Shown piece by piece: positions 40,762 through 50,255 of a DNA stretch of 64,000 bases. Each line of letters starts with the position of its first letter. Within the stretch, counting starts at the first letter, position 1. Location: the NCBI GenBank assembly GCA_007050995.1, contig VJOU01000003.1, positions 62,001 through 126,000 of the forward strand. The letters run 5' to 3'. The notes beneath the pieces are model-generated. The model did no database searches, was not told the DNA's origin, and worked only from the letters and a program-made list of their open reading frames with translations. This DNA comes from Glycocaulis profundi. Lineage in GTDB: Bacteria > Pseudomonadota > Alphaproteobacteria > Caulobacterales > Maricaulaceae. Made by a program: the position numbers and the translations under genes.

Positions 40762-41772
40762 ATGACGTTAGCCACCTGGTTGATCGCTGCGGCGCTCGCG
40801 GCAGGCGCTCAGGGCGCCCCTGACGGATCGGACACTGCCGAGGCCGCGCCCCAACCCACGCTGAGCCTTCAGGCTCCCGTGGCCGATCCCCGTCAGGCGG
40901 GCCTTCTCAGCCGCGCGGGCACCTATGCCGCCTTCCATGAGGACGTGGACGCCGCCGCCCGCCGCCCCCTGCTGTCGGGCGTGGATCTCGACGACACCAT
41001 GGACGCTCTGGCCGCCTACTACAGCGACGACCGGCTGGTGGACGCCCAGATCGCCTATGCCGCGCTGATCGCGGCCCAGCATCCCGAATACATCGACGCG
41101 GTGCGCTCGGTGGCGGACTATTACGGCGCGGACGCGGTGGGCCGCGGCATCATCAACGATCCGCTTTACATCACCGGCTTCATGGGCACCCAGGAAGCCT
41201 CTGCCAGCGTGGTCAACGCCATCTCCACCGACGTGCGCCAGATTCACGAGGTCGGAAACCGCTATCGCCAGGCCTCCTACGACCTTCAGGCCGAAGCCTG
41301 GGCTCAGGCCCGCGCCCGCGACCGGGCCGAGCGGCTGACCTCAATCGAGACCGCCTCCTCGCGCGTGACGGTCCAGTTCCAGTCTGAGCGCCCCACCGGC
41401 GCGATCACCGCGCGCAACGGCTCGCTGGCCTCCGCCTCGGCGCTCTACACGGGCAACGCGCCGTCCTCCGCGCCTCTGCCAGATCTGGCCCTGACGGTGG
41501 GCGAGGCCGCGCTGCAGCCCGACGAGCGGCGCACCAGCCGCATCCTGTCGGTCGCGGCCCTGAACGCGATCCATTCGGGCGACATGGACGTGATGGACGC
41601 CCTGCTCAACGAGCCCACCGTGCAGCGCTGCATCAACTGGGCGCGGCTGGACCTGAACCAGTGCGTCGCGGCGGGCCACTTCAAGTATGAAGACGCCTAC
41701 TGCATCGCCGAGCATGCCCTGCTGGACGTGGCCCGTTGCCTGACCGCGGCCCAGCCCGCCATGTCGAACTAG
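40762..41772 (+). CDS. Secreted hypothetical protein, 336 aa
   Basis: 336 aa from the ATG at 40762 (GGAG just before it). A signal peptide (TLATWLIAAALAAGAQG) is followed by helical segments, including ALAAYYSDDRLVDAQIAYAALIAAQHPEYIDAV. Four cysteines lie in the C-terminal 60 residues. I do not recognise the family. It shares a promoter region with the DivJ-like kinase and two CtrA-like boxes, which hints at cell-cycle expression. Its 3' end overlaps the betA stop by four bases (convergent). Confidence 0.75.
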   Translation: MTLATWLIAAALAAGAQGAPDGSDTAEAAPQPTLSLQAPVADPRQAGLLSRAGTYAAFHEDVDAAARRPLLSGVDLDDTMDALAAYYSDDRLVDAQIAYAALIAAQHPEYIDAVRSVADYYGADAVGRGIINDPLYITGFMGTQEASASVVNAISTDVRQIHEVGNRYRQASYDLQAEAWAQARARDRAERLTSIETASSRVTVQFQSERPTGAITARNGSLASASALYTGNAPSSAPLPDLALTVGEAALQPDERRTSRILSVAALNAIHSGDMDVMDALLNEPTVQRCINWARLDLNQCVAAGHFKYEDAYCIAEHALLDVARCLTAAQPAMSN

Positions 41773-43466
41773 GCTTTCCGCCTTTCCGGCTCCCCGGTTC
41801 TCTGGCGCGTCTCCCATGCGGGGGCGCTCCAGGCCGGGGCGCTTGATGCCGCCAGCGGCCCGCGGCCCAGCACATGGTCCGCGCCCTTCTCTCCGATCAT
41901 GATCGTGGGCGCGTTGATGTTGCCGTTGGTCAGCGTCGGCATGATCGAGGAATCGATCACCCGCAGTCCCTCCACCCCATGCACCCGGCATTCAGGGTCG
42001 ACCACCGCCATGGCGTCGGTCCCCATCCGGCACGTGCCCGCGGGGTGGTAGGCCGTCTCTGACTTCTCCGCCACGAAGGCGTCGATCTCGTCGTCGGTGC
42101 GCACGTCCTCGCCGGGCATCACCTCCTCGCCCCGATAGGGGTCGAAGGCGGGCTGGGCGAAGATCTCCCGGGTCAGCCGCACCGCGTCGCGATAGGCCTG
42201 CCGGTCGCTCTCTTCGCTCAGATAATTGAACACCAGACGCGGATGCTCGCGCGGGTCCGACGATTTCAGCGTCACCGCGCCCCGGCTGGCGGGCTTGTTG
42301 TGGCCCACATGGGCCTGGAAGCCCGGTCCGTCCACCGCGCTCGACCCGTCATAGGCGATCGCCCCGGCCAGGAAGTGATACTGGATGTCGGGCCATTTCA
42401 GCCCGGCCTTAGAGCGGATATAGCCGTTGGATTCGAAATGGTTGGTCGCCCCCAGCCAGTCGCGGAAGAACAGCCAGCGCGCGCCGATAAGCGCCTGCCC
42501 GATCGGGTTCAGCCAGCCATTCAGGGTGATCTTCTGCGTGCAGCGGTGCTGGACCCAGACCTCCAGATGGTCCTGCAGGTTCTGGCCCACGCCGGGCAGG
42601 TCGTGGATCACCTCGATGCCGTGCTCGTTCAGGTGCGCGGCCGGGCCGATCCCCGACAGCATCAGCAGCTTGGGCGAGTTGAACGCGCTGGCCGACAGGA
42701 TCACCTCCCTGCGCGCCTTCACGCGCCGGGTCTCGCCGCCCTTCTCGTACTGAACGCCCACGGCGCGCTTGCCCTCGAAAATCACTTTCGTGGTCAGGGC
42801 GTGCATCTCGATGTCGAGATTGTCCCGCTTGAGCGCCGGGGTCAGATAGGCCACCGCCGTCGAGCAGCGGATGCCGTCGCGCACGGTCATGTCCATGCGC
42901 GAGAAGCCTTCCTGACGCTCGCCGTTATAGTCCTCGCTGGTCCCGTAGCCCGCCTGCCGGCCCGCTTCGATGAAGGCCCGGTAGAGCGGGTTCTTCATCC
43001 CCCGCCCGTTGCAGACGCCCAGAGGCCCGTCCGCGCCACGATAATCATCCGCGCCATAGATGCAGTCCTCGGCGCGCTTGAAATAGGGGAGCACCGAGGC
43101 GTAGTCCCATCCGGCAGCGCCATGCTCGGCCCACTCGTCGAAATCGCCCGCGCAGCCGCGCACATAGACCAGCCCGTTGATCGAGGACGAGCCCCCGATC
43201 ACCTTGCCGCGGGCATGATGGAGCTTGCGCCCCGCCACCCCCGGCTCGGCCTCGGCATGGAAGCCCCAGTCGAACTTCTCCTTGCCCATGGGAATGGAGA
43301 AGGCGGTGGGCATGCGGATGAAGATCGAATTGTCCTTACCGCCGTATTCGAGGACCAGAACCGTGTTCTTTCCGTCCTCGCTCAGCCGGTCGGCCAGCAC
43401 GCTGCCCGCCGAACCGGCGCCCACCACGACATAGTCCGCCTCGCGATCCCAGGACTGTGTGCTCAT
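41769..43466 (-). CDS. betA: Choline dehydrogenase (GMC oxidoreductase)
   Basis: 565 aa. The FAD-binding [15 protein letters not shown] (about 17-31), GMC signature [21 protein letters not shown], the second signature [15 protein letters not shown] and the C-terminal [22 protein letters not shown] with the active-site histidine are all present. It oxidises choline to betaine aldehyde at the membrane. It overlaps the betT stop by four bases. No betB or betI gene is in the window. Length agrees with BetA. Confidence 0.94.
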   Translation of the reverse strand: MSTQSWDREADYVVVGAGSAGSVLADRLSEDGKNTVLVLEYGGKDNSIFIRMPTAFSIPMGKEKFDWGFHAEAEPGVAGRKLHHARGKVIGGSSSINGLVYVRGCAGDFDEWAEHGAAGWDYASVLPYFKRAEDCIYGADDYRGADGPLGVCNGRGMKNPLYRAFIEAGRQAGYGTSEDYNGERQEGFSRMDMTVRDGIRCSTAVAYLTPALKRDNLDIEMHALTTKVIFEGKRAVGVQYEKGGETRRVKARREVILSASAFNSPKLLMLSGIGPAAHLNEHGIEVIHDLPGVGQNLQDHLEVWVQHRCTQKITLNGWLNPIGQALIGARWLFFRDWLGATNHFESNGYIRSKAGLKWPDIQYHFLAGAIAYDGSSAVDGPGFQAHVGHNKPASRGAVTLKSSDPREHPRLVFNYLSEESDRQAYRDAVRLTREIFAQPAFDPYRGEEVMPGEDVRTDDEIDAFVAEKSETAYHPAGTCRMGTDAMAVVDPECRVHGVEGLRVIDSSIMPTLTNGNINAPTIMIGEKGADHVLGRGPLAASSAPAWSAPAWETRQRTGEPERRKA

Positions 43467-45535
43467 TCTCCGCGCTCCTTGCTCGACGCGCCTTCAGTGT
43501 TCTCGTCCGGCATGGGTATCCGCCCGCCCTCGGCTTCGGCCTGGGCGTGCAGGAACTGCATGTGCCGTTCGAAGTGATCCAGGATGTCCTCGATGAGCTG
43601 GGCTTTGGTGTAGCCGGTCAGGTCATAGCCCTGGCTGCCCTCGAACAGATGGGCCTCCAGCCGGTAATAGGCCGAGCTCGCCGCCTGGGGCCGCCGCACG
43701 AAGGCGGGCATGGTGTACGCCACCGGCTGGACCTCGTAGGTGAAGTCCTGCCCGCCCTCGATGTCGACGTTCAGGCGGACCCACGGATCGTCGCCCGATG
43801 ACTCTTCGATGGCGGCGGGGAAGCCGCGCTCCTTGAGCACTTCGGAGATGTCCTCCATCGCCGGGCGCGCGGTCTTTTCGAGGAATTTCAGCGCCTCGGA
43901 CCGGCTGGGGAAGGTCGTCGCCCGCGCCAGACGCCGCCGCCAGCCGTCATGAGCAGGGCGGTCGCCGCCCATGCGGCCCGACAGATAACCCGACAGCGCG
44001 GCCTGGTGGGCGTCGGCCTTGCGGCCCTCCACCTGCAGGGCCTTGAACAGCCCGAACATCATCATGAACAGCACGATGGAGAAGGGCAGCCCCATCACAA
44101 CGACCGCGCTCTGCAGCGCCTCCAGCCCCCCTGCGAACAGCAGGGCCAGGGTCAGAAGACCGATGATCGCGGCCCACATGATCCGCATCCATGCAGGCGC
44201 GTCCGAATTGGGATTGCGCAGTATGGAGGTGAAGTTCGACAGCACCAGAGAGCCGGAGTCCCCCGAGGTGATGAAGAACACGATGGCCAGCACCGTGATC
44301 GCCACCGTCGTGATCGCCGTCCAGGGCAGCTGCTCCATGAACAGGTAGATCGCCGACCCGGGGTCTTCGACCGCCGCAGTGCCGAACGCGTCCGCGCCGT
44401 CCCGGACCAGTTCGATGGCCGAATTGCCCATCACCGACATCCAGAACATCATGAAGACCAGCGGCAGGATCAGCGTGCCCGCCACGAACTCGCGGATGGT
44501 CCGGCCCCGCGAGATGCGCGCCAGGAACAGGCCCACGAAGGGACCCCACGCGATCCACCAGGCCCAGAAGAAGATGGTCCAGGCGTTCAGCCAGTCGTCA
44601 GGCCGGTCATGGGCGTAGGTCTCGAAGGACAGCGGCACGAAGCCCGACAGATAGTCGCCCGCATTGGTGACCAGCGCGTTCAGCAGGAAGGCGGTCTGCC
44701 CGGCGAACAGCACGAACAGCACCACCGCCAGAGCCAGCAGCATGTTGAACTCCGACAGCCGCCGGATGCCACGCTCCACGCCCGTGGCCGCCGAGATTGC
44801 CGCGAACACGACGATGACGGTGGCCAGCGCGGCCTGCGTCCACACGGTCTCGGGAACACCGAACATGTAGTCGAGGCCGAAATTGAGCTGGATGATCCCG
44901 ATCCCGAGGCTGGTGGCGATCCCGAACACGGTGCCAAGCACCGCGGCGATGTCCACCACGTCGCCGATCGGGCCGTATATGCGCTTGCCGAAGATGGGGA
45001 AGAGCGCCGAGCGGATCGTCAGCGGCAGGCCGTGGCGGAAGCTGAAGAAGGCCAGCGTCATCCCCACCAGCGTATAGATGCCCCAGCCCGACAGACCCCA
45101 GTGCAGGAAGGTGTACTGAAGCGCGCGGCGCGCGTCCTCGACACCCTCGCCGCTGGCGCCGGGCGCGTCGAAGAACTGAGTGACCGGCTCGGAGACGCAG
45201 AAGAACAGAAGGTCGATGCCGATGCCGGCAGAGAACAGCATCGCCGCCCATGTCAGCGTGCCGAATTCAGGCCGTGAATGGTCCGGCCCCAGCCGGATCG
45301 AGCCGTATCGCGAGACCGCGATCACGATCACGAAGACCAGATAGGCCACCACCGCGATGAAGTAGAACCAGCCGAACGTGTCGGATATCCACGTCACCGC
45401 CGCGCCGATCGCCGCTTCGGCGGCGTCCGAGAACACCATCGCCCAGATCGCGAACGCCGCGATGCCGAAGGCGGAGATGCTGAAAACGACCGGGTTGATC
45501 CGGTCGCGCTGATCTTTCGTGTCCGTCTGGCTCAT
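43463..45535 (-). CDS. betT: BCCT-family choline/betaine transporter
   Basis: 690 aa, with about 12 membrane helices (about 15-520) and a long cytoplasmic C-terminal regulatory domain, as in BetT. The BCCT signature region FFWAWWIAWGPFVGLFLARISRGRTIREFV is near 325-355. The tail (about 540-690) includes RLEAHLFEGSQGYDLTGYTKAQ. It drives choline uptake on the proton or sodium gradient. It overlaps betA and follows the porin gene by 11 bases, so the three form one uptake and oxidation operon. Confidence 0.95.
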   Translation of the reverse strand: MSQTDTKDQRDRINPVVFSISAFGIAAFAIWAMVFSDAAEAAIGAAVTWISDTFGWFYFIAVVAYLVFVIVIAVSRYGSIRLGPDHSRPEFGTLTWAAMLFSAGIGIDLLFFCVSEPVTQFFDAPGASGEGVEDARRALQYTFLHWGLSGWGIYTLVGMTLAFFSFRHGLPLTIRSALFPIFGKRIYGPIGDVVDIAAVLGTVFGIATSLGIGIIQLNFGLDYMFGVPETVWTQAALATVIVVFAAISAATGVERGIRRLSEFNMLLALAVVLFVLFAGQTAFLLNALVTNAGDYLSGFVPLSFETYAHDRPDDWLNAWTIFFWAWWIAWGPFVGLFLARISRGRTIREFVAGTLILPLVFMMFWMSVMGNSAIELVRDGADAFGTAAVEDPGSAIYLFMEQLPWTAITTVAITVLAIVFFITSGDSGSLVLSNFTSILRNPNSDAPAWMRIMWAAIIGLLTLALLFAGGLEALQSAVVVMGLPFSIVLFMMMFGLFKALQVEGRKADAHQAALSGYLSGRMGGDRPAHDGWRRRLARATTFPSRSEALKFLEKTARPAMEDISEVLKERGFPAAIEESSGDDPWVRLNVDIEGGQDFTYEVQPVAYTMPAFVRRPQAASSAYYRLEAHLFEGSQGYDLTGYTKAQLIEDILDHFERHMQFLHAQAEAEGGRIPMPDENTEGASSKERGE

Positions 45536-45546
45536 GGTCCCCTCCC

Positions 45547-46278
45547 TCAGAATCCGACTGAAACGCCGGCGACCAGCGCGCCGACATCGCCCGGCGCCGC
45601 CAGATCGGGGCGCACCCCGTCCGCGTCATGCCAGCGCAGATCGAACGTGAAGGCCTGCCAGGCCTTCGACACGCCGATGTCGTAATAGGTGAAGTCCTGG
45701 CCGGGCAGGCCCGGCTGGTCGTCGAACCACTGGCGGCCCAGCGTGCCGGACACCGAGAAATCATTCGGAAGCGCCCATTCGGCCGTGCCGTCGAACGACA
45801 CCGAGGACACGCCGGGGAAGAAGTCGTCGCCGAAATAATCGTCCGAATAGCCCAGCCGCCCGGTCACCGTGACGTCCTGGAAGCCGTAGGACAGCGCGGC
45901 GTAGGCTTCCCAGTAATCCAGGCTCGCCTCCGCGCCGGGATACAGGAAGAAGGCCAGCCCCAGATCGATGTCGAAACCAGTCTCGCCCAGCGGCGCTGCA
46001 AAACCGAAATACGGCCCCGTCTCCAGCCAGTTGCCGTCTCCGCCCGCATCGGTGTTCGAGCCCCAGACGCCGACATAGACCCCGCTGGCGTGCGTCCAGC
46101 TCAGATCCCCCTGCAGGGCCGGATCGCCGCTGGTCTGGGAGATGCCGCGATACATGTACTGGCTGACGAGGCTGAGTTCGCCTGAAAGTTCGCCGCCGAG
46201 AAATTCCTGCGCTCCGGCTTGAGGCGCAGGAATCGCGGCCGCCATGACCAGTGCCGATGAAAGGATCGCGCGCTTCAT
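45547..46278 (-). CDS. TorF-family putative outer-membrane porin
   Basis: 243 aa from the ATG at 46278, giving signal peptide KRAILSSALVMAAAIPAPQAGAQ. The mature part matches TIGR02001/TorF: ELSLVSQYMYRGISQTSGDPALQG, YVGVWGSN, YWEAYAALSYGFQDVTVTGRLGYSDDYFG, with alternating beta strands ending in Phe, as outer-membrane barrels do. As the first gene of the betT-betA operon it may let choline through the outer membrane; this is inference from context. Confidence 0.87.
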   Translation of the reverse strand: MKRAILSSALVMAAAIPAPQAGAQEFLGGELSGELSLVSQYMYRGISQTSGDPALQGDLSWTHASGVYVGVWGSNTDAGGDGNWLETGPYFGFAAPLGETGFDIDLGLAFFLYPGAEASLDYWEAYAALSYGFQDVTVTGRLGYSDDYFGDDFFPGVSSVSFDGTAEWALPNDFSVSGTLGRQWFDDQPGLPGQDFTYYDIGVSKAWQAFTFDLRWHDADGVRPDLAAPGDVGALVAGVSVGF

Positions 46279-46540
46279 GAACGCCTCTTTTCTTGATTTC
46301 ACAGACCCGTTCCGGCGCAGGCACGGATGCAGGTTTCGTTACTGAAGATGTTCATTGGAACGTGCGGCGCCGTGATACGATCCGTCTTCGGCCACATTTC
46401 CGGCGCCTTTGCCGCGCCGGTCCCGCCATTCATCATTAACGGCGCATACACCATGACAGGGGAATCCGCTGGAACACCTGCCCGTGTGAGGCGTATTCAG
46501 AACGCTGGGGCCGTATGGGCCCTGCAATGGTGCAGCGACA

Positions 46541-46861
46541 ATGATGTTCCTTCTGCGCGCCCTGTTCTGGATGGCCGTCGTCGCCATCTTCGTGCCGCCC
46601 GGATTCTCCGGGCTGGGAACGCTGTTCGCCGACGACGCGCGCGAGATCATCGCCCCTGCCGCCGAAACCGCCTCCGCCCGCGTGGAGACCGAAACGGCCC
46701 TGTTCTGCGACGGCGCGCCAGAGCTTTGCGAGACGTTGGACAACACCCGCGCGGTGGCGGGCCTGCTGGGCGGCGTGGCCGCTGTCGAAGCTGAAAACTG
46801 GCTGCATGCCCGGCTCGGCGCGCCCGCCTCTGAGGCGCCCGCCGAAGACGGCGAGAGCTGA
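46541..46861 (+). CDS. Small membrane-anchored hypothetical protein
   Basis: 106 aa, with two adjacent ATG codons at the start. An N-terminal helix (FLLRALFWMAVVAIFVPPGF) could be a membrane anchor or uncleaved leader, as in DUF5330-like proteins. Two cysteines (FCDGAPELC, about 55-63) lie in the exported part. The tail is acidic. The ribosome site is weak. The gene lies 43 bases before sufE on the same strand. A family assignment would be a guess. Confidence 0.62.
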   Translation: MMFLLRALFWMAVVAIFVPPGFSGLGTLFADDAREIIAPAAETASARVETETALFCDGAPELCETLDNTRAVAGLLGGVAAVEAENWLHARLGAPASEAPAEDGES

Positions 46862-46904
46862 CCCCGGCCTTGCCCCGCGGCCTCCGGGCCGCTACCTGAC
46901 GGCC

Positions 46905-47318
46905 ATGACCGTTCAGAACGATATCGACGCCCTCGTGGATGAATTCGATCTGCTCGACGACTGGGAGCAGCGCTACCGTCATCTCATCGATCTGGGCCAG
47001 GAGATGGATCCCCTGCCCGAGGCCGAGAAGACCGAGGCCAGCAAGGTGAAGGGCTGCGTCAGCCAGGTCTGGCTGGTGATGGACCGCGAGGGCGAGGCGC
47101 TCGTCATCCGCGGCGACAGCGACGCCCACATCGTCAAGGGGTTGGTCGCCCTGCTCGTCCGGCTCTACTCGGGCCGCAGCCCCGGCGAGATCACCGCCAT
47201 CGACCCCCGCGCCGTGCTCTCGCGCATCGGTCTGGCCGAACACCTTTCACCCCAACGCTCCAACGGCCTGTCCTCCATGGTCGCCCGCATCCGCGAGGAA
47301 GCCGCCCAGGCGGCCTAG
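46905..47318 (+). CDS. sufE: SufE-family sulfur acceptor
   Basis: 137 aa. It has the SufE features DWEQRYRHLIDLGQEMDPLPEAEK and the sulfur-accepting cysteine in KVKGCVSQVWLV (Cys47), followed by GLVALLVRLYSGRSPGEI and the C-terminal GLAEHLSPQRSNGLSSM. It takes persulfide from a cysteine desulfurase (SufS) for Fe-S cluster assembly. The suf operon itself is not in the window. Its end overlaps the convergent DUF6456 gene. Confidence 0.95.
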   Translation: MTVQNDIDALVDEFDLLDDWEQRYRHLIDLGQEMDPLPEAEKTEASKVKGCVSQVWLVMDREGEALVIRGDSDAHIVKGLVALLVRLYSGRSPGEITAIDPRAVLSRIGLAEHLSPQRSNGLSSMVARIREEAAQAA

Positions 47319-48085
47319 AACGGGTCAGCCACTCTGCCGGGCGTCTTCATCCGGTAATGGATCGCCAGCCGCTCCAGCGCGAGCCTGAGCGCGTGCATGC
47401 CGCTGCGCTCGGGCCAGCCCAGTTCCCGCTCCGCCGCGCCCATGCCTGTCTCGCGCAGGCAGACATTGACCAGCAGGCGATCCAGCCCCGGCCCCGCCGC
47501 GGCCAGCGCGTCCATCACGCGGGTTCGCGCGTCCGCCATCCTGTCAGGGACCGCAGCCGGGTCGCGCGGGCCCCGCCCCGTCCGGCCCATGGGCGGACGC
47601 GTCCAGTCGCTCGTCACCGGGCTTCTGAGCGCCGAGGCGTCGTAATCGGCACGCAGCTTTTCGCCCGCCGCCGCATGGACCGGCTCGATCAGGGCGGGCC
47701 GTCCCGCAGCGGGCTTCGCATATCGCGCCAGCGGGGACTGGGAGAGGTTCGCGGCCAGCTCCCGGATCACCCCGTCCGGGTCGATGACCGGCTTCACGCC
47801 GATCTCGTCATGCTGCTCGGAAAACTCCCGCTCCGGCGCCGCGCGTTCACGCCTCAGGCGCGCCCGCCCCGCTTCGGTGATGACGATCCCCGCCGCGCCC
47901 GGCTCGACCAGCCCCGAACTCAAAGCATCCGCGACCTGACGCGGGCTGGCGATGGCGAAGGGCCTGCGCCGCCGGTCCGGCCCGTCATAGACCCCGTGCC
48001 CCGCCCGGCCCGCGGGCAGCGGCGCGAGAAACCGTCCCGGCTTGTCCAGCCGGACGAGCCAGCTCAGCTCCGCGCGCGCCGTCAT
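47315..48085 (-). CDS. DUF6456 domain protein
   Basis: 256 aa. The C-terminal half has the DUF6456 pattern (KLRADYDASALRSPVTSDWTRP, VMDALAAAGPGLDRLLVNVCLRETGMGAAERELGWP and LRLALERLAIHYRM). The N-terminal part is a short helix-rich or winged-helix-like region (ASPRQVADALSSGLVEPGAAG). DUF6456 proteins are alphaproteobacterial and of unknown function. It overlaps the DnaA-domain-IV gene by four bases, which suggests the two work together. Confidence 0.85.
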   Translation of the reverse strand: MTARAELSWLVRLDKPGRFLAPLPAGRAGHGVYDGPDRRRRPFAIASPRQVADALSSGLVEPGAAGIVITEAGRARLRRERAAPEREFSEQHDEIGVKPVIDPDGVIRELAANLSQSPLARYAKPAAGRPALIEPVHAAAGEKLRADYDASALRSPVTSDWTRPPMGRTGRGPRDPAAVPDRMADARTRVMDALAAAGPGLDRLLVNVCLRETGMGAAERELGWPERSGMHALRLALERLAIHYRMKTPGRVADPF

Positions 48086-48450
48086 GCCCGCCCTCCGGTC
48101 TCCACGGGGTCGGGCGCGGTCTTCAGACAGGCCTCCAGAAGGTCCAGACGAGCGTCGAAGTCCGGGTCATCGCGCCGATCCTCGACCCTGTGACAGGCGT
48201 GGGCCGCCGTCGAACGGTCCCGCCCGAAGGCCTGGGCCACCCGCGCCATGGGCAGACCGAAGGCCACATGCGCCAGATACATCGACACGTGCCGCGCCAG
48301 CGAAGCCTCAGCCGAGCGCCGCGTCGCCGACACCACCTCCTCAAGCTCCACCCCGAAGGCATAGGCCGTCACCTGGCTGGCCAGCCTCACCCGCGCCCTG
48401 TCCGCCTGCGTCCTGTCGTTCCACTCTCCGCCCACGATCCAATCCTCCAT
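48082..48450 (-). CDS. DnaA domain IV-like helix-turn-helix protein
   Basis: 122 aa. The core (about 60-100) resembles the DNA-binding domain IV of DnaA: LARHVSMYLAHVAFGLPMARVAQAFGRDRSTAAHACHRVED, with the RDRSTAAHAC stretch in place of DnaA's RDHSTVLHAC. The ATPase domain is lacking. Such proteins could compete with DnaA at DnaA boxes or act as transcription factors. The gene overlaps the DUF6456 gene. The target sites are unknown. Confidence 0.85.
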   Translation of the reverse strand: MEDWIVGGEWNDRTQADRARVRLASQVTAYAFGVELEEVVSATRRSAEASLARHVSMYLAHVAFGLPMARVAQAFGRDRSTAAHACHRVEDRRDDPDFDARLDLLEACLKTAPDPVETGGRA

Positions 48451-48581
48451 TCGTGCGTCTCCGACCCCTAGAATAGGATCACGGGCACCGTATGAGGATA
48501 ATATTCCTACTTCAGGATCGCAACGTTAAGGCCAGGAAGGCGGCAACCGGAGAGCGCTGGCCTGTCTGAAGGGGGATAGCG

Positions 48582-49670
48582 TCAGAGCGAAAGGCGGAAA
48601 GACCAGTCCCAATAGCGCAGCACGGTCTGCGCCTTGTCCACCGACAGCGTGTCGAACACGAGCTGTCCGTGCTCGACGGCGATGGGGCTCGCATCCCGGC
48701 CCGGCAGCCCCATCAGCATGTGGTAATGCTGGCGGCTCATGCCCGTCGCCTTGGTCATCACCGCCAGAGGCTCGCCGCCGAAATCGTCCAGCATCCGCTC
48801 CAGCAGCCCCGGCTGGATCTGCGCCAGGCGGCAGATTTCGTCGGCGAGCGCATGGGTCACGCCGCGACGGGACGCGGTCTCCACCGCGCCCTCCAGCCCG
48901 CCATAGACCGAACCGTCATTGGCGGCCCGGTCGCGCTGGCGCCGGTCAATATAGGCCAGCACCCGGCCGGTCATCTCGTCGGGCTCGGCCTCCTGCGCGG
49001 CCATGGGGAACACATCCGCGGCCGCGTCCTGCAGCACCGCCCGCGCCACCGCGAACCGGTCGAGGATCTGCTTACGCTCCATGTGCCCGCAGTCCCAGAA
49101 CAGCGCGAAGGCCTGCGCGGGGCGCAGCTCGAAGCGACGGATCAGCAGCCGCGCGATCTCGGGGTTCTCCGCCGCGACCTGCATCAGCCGGTCCATGGTC
49201 TGGGGCGCCAGCAGCGCGCCTTCATTGCGCAGCAGCGCCATCAGCACGGGCTCGTCGCCCATCGCCACCAGCGCCGCGGTGACGGTCTCGCTGACCGCCT
49301 CGCGACGCGCCAGCGACAGCCGGTGCGCCACCGTGCCCTTGCGGGCGACCTCCATCCGGTCGAAATCGGTCAGGGCGTCCGAGCGCTCCAAGATCGGCTT
49401 GGCGATCTCGTACTCGTCGCAGGCCAGCCGCCGCAGCAGCGCGGCGGGCGCGTCCGCCTGCTGGGCCAGCCGCATCGCCACCTTCCGGCGCAGGCCCGGC
49501 TCGGCGGTGCGTAGCAGTTCTTCAAGCACGTCCGCGGTGATCCAGCGTTCGGCGGGGGCCACCTGGCTGGCGGGCAGGCACACGATGTCGGCCAGCCGGC
49601 GGGTCAGCAGATCGCGCGCGCTTCTCGCCTGCGGGGCGGGCGGGCTGTCGTTTGCGGCGGCGTCGGCCAT
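48582..49670 (-). CDS. DUF2336 protein (second of two)
   Basis: 362 aa, all-helical. Family features are RRLADIVCLPASQVAPAERW near the start, LRRLACDEYEIAKPILERSDALTD, and the C-terminal KAQTVLRYWDWSFRLSL. It is clearly a paralogue of the product at 28609-29694, though diverged. Function unknown. A 131-base gap separates it from the DnaA-HTH gene. It is divergent to msrB, with about 120 bases between. Confidence 0.88.
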   Translation of the reverse strand: MADAAANDSPPAPQARSARDLLTRRLADIVCLPASQVAPAERWITADVLEELLRTAEPGLRRKVAMRLAQQADAPAALLRRLACDEYEIAKPILERSDALTDFDRMEVARKGTVAHRLSLARREAVSETVTAALVAMGDEPVLMALLRNEGALLAPQTMDRLMQVAAENPEIARLLIRRFELRPAQAFALFWDCGHMERKQILDRFAVARAVLQDAAADVFPMAAQEAEPDEMTGRVLAYIDRRQRDRAANDGSVYGGLEGAVETASRRGVTHALADEICRLAQIQPGLLERMLDDFGGEPLAVMTKATGMSRQHYHMLMGLPGRDASPIAVEHGQLVFDTLSVDKAQTVLRYWDWSFRLSL

Positions 49671-49792
49671 GGCGCGGTCCCGTCGGTGTGGATCAGATCA
49701 CGGCCCACCATGGCGTGCCCTGCGTTAAGGAAAGGTGGGCGCCGCGCCCGGGTCCGCCCTATATCTCTCTGCCAGCCGCCCCGGAGCCCGTC

Positions 49793-50188
49793 ATGCCTCG
49801 CCTGTCCGCCGACCAGATCGCCACTCTCCGCCGGGACCTGCCCGAGGACGTGGAGGCCGTCGCCTTCCACGAAGGCACCGAGCGCCCCGGCTCCAGCCCC
49901 CTGAACGCGGAAAAACGCGCGGGCGTGTATCACTGCGCGGTCTGCGACGCCCCCCTGTTCGCGTCCGAAACCAAATACGAATCCGGGTCGGGCTGGCCCA
50001 GCTTCTACGCGCCCGTCGCCGACGACGCCTTCGAAACCAAGACCGATTTCCACCTTCTGGTCCCGCGCACCGAGTTTCACTGCGCCAATTGCGGCGCCCA
50101 TGGCGGCCATGTCTTCCCCGACGGGCCGCCGCCCACGGGCCGTCGCTGGTGCGCGAACGGCACGGTCCTGCGCTTCAAGCCCGCCTGA
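49793..50188 (+). CDS. msrB: Peptide-methionine (R)-S-oxide reductase MsrB
   Basis: 131 aa from the ATG at 49793. The zinc-binding pairs CAVC and CANC, the substrate region YESGSGWPSFYAPV and the resolving/catalytic C-terminal block RRWCANGTVLRF are present. The last differs a little from the usual RYCINSAALRF, and the active cysteine is at about residue 120. It repairs the R form of oxidised methionine. The N-terminus LSADQIATLRRDLPEDVEAVAFHEGTE is family-typical. No fused MsrA is seen. Confidence 0.92.
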   Translation: MPRLSADQIATLRRDLPEDVEAVAFHEGTERPGSSPLNAEKRAGVYHCAVCDAPLFASETKYESGSGWPSFYAPVADDAFETKTDFHLLVPRTEFHCANCGAHGGHVFPDGPPPTGRRWCANGTVLRFKPA

Positions 50189-50255
50189 ACGCCTTCATGC
50201 CGCATTAACCGACCCGGCCCAGCCTTGACCGCTCATGGGCGGGAGCGAGGACGGC

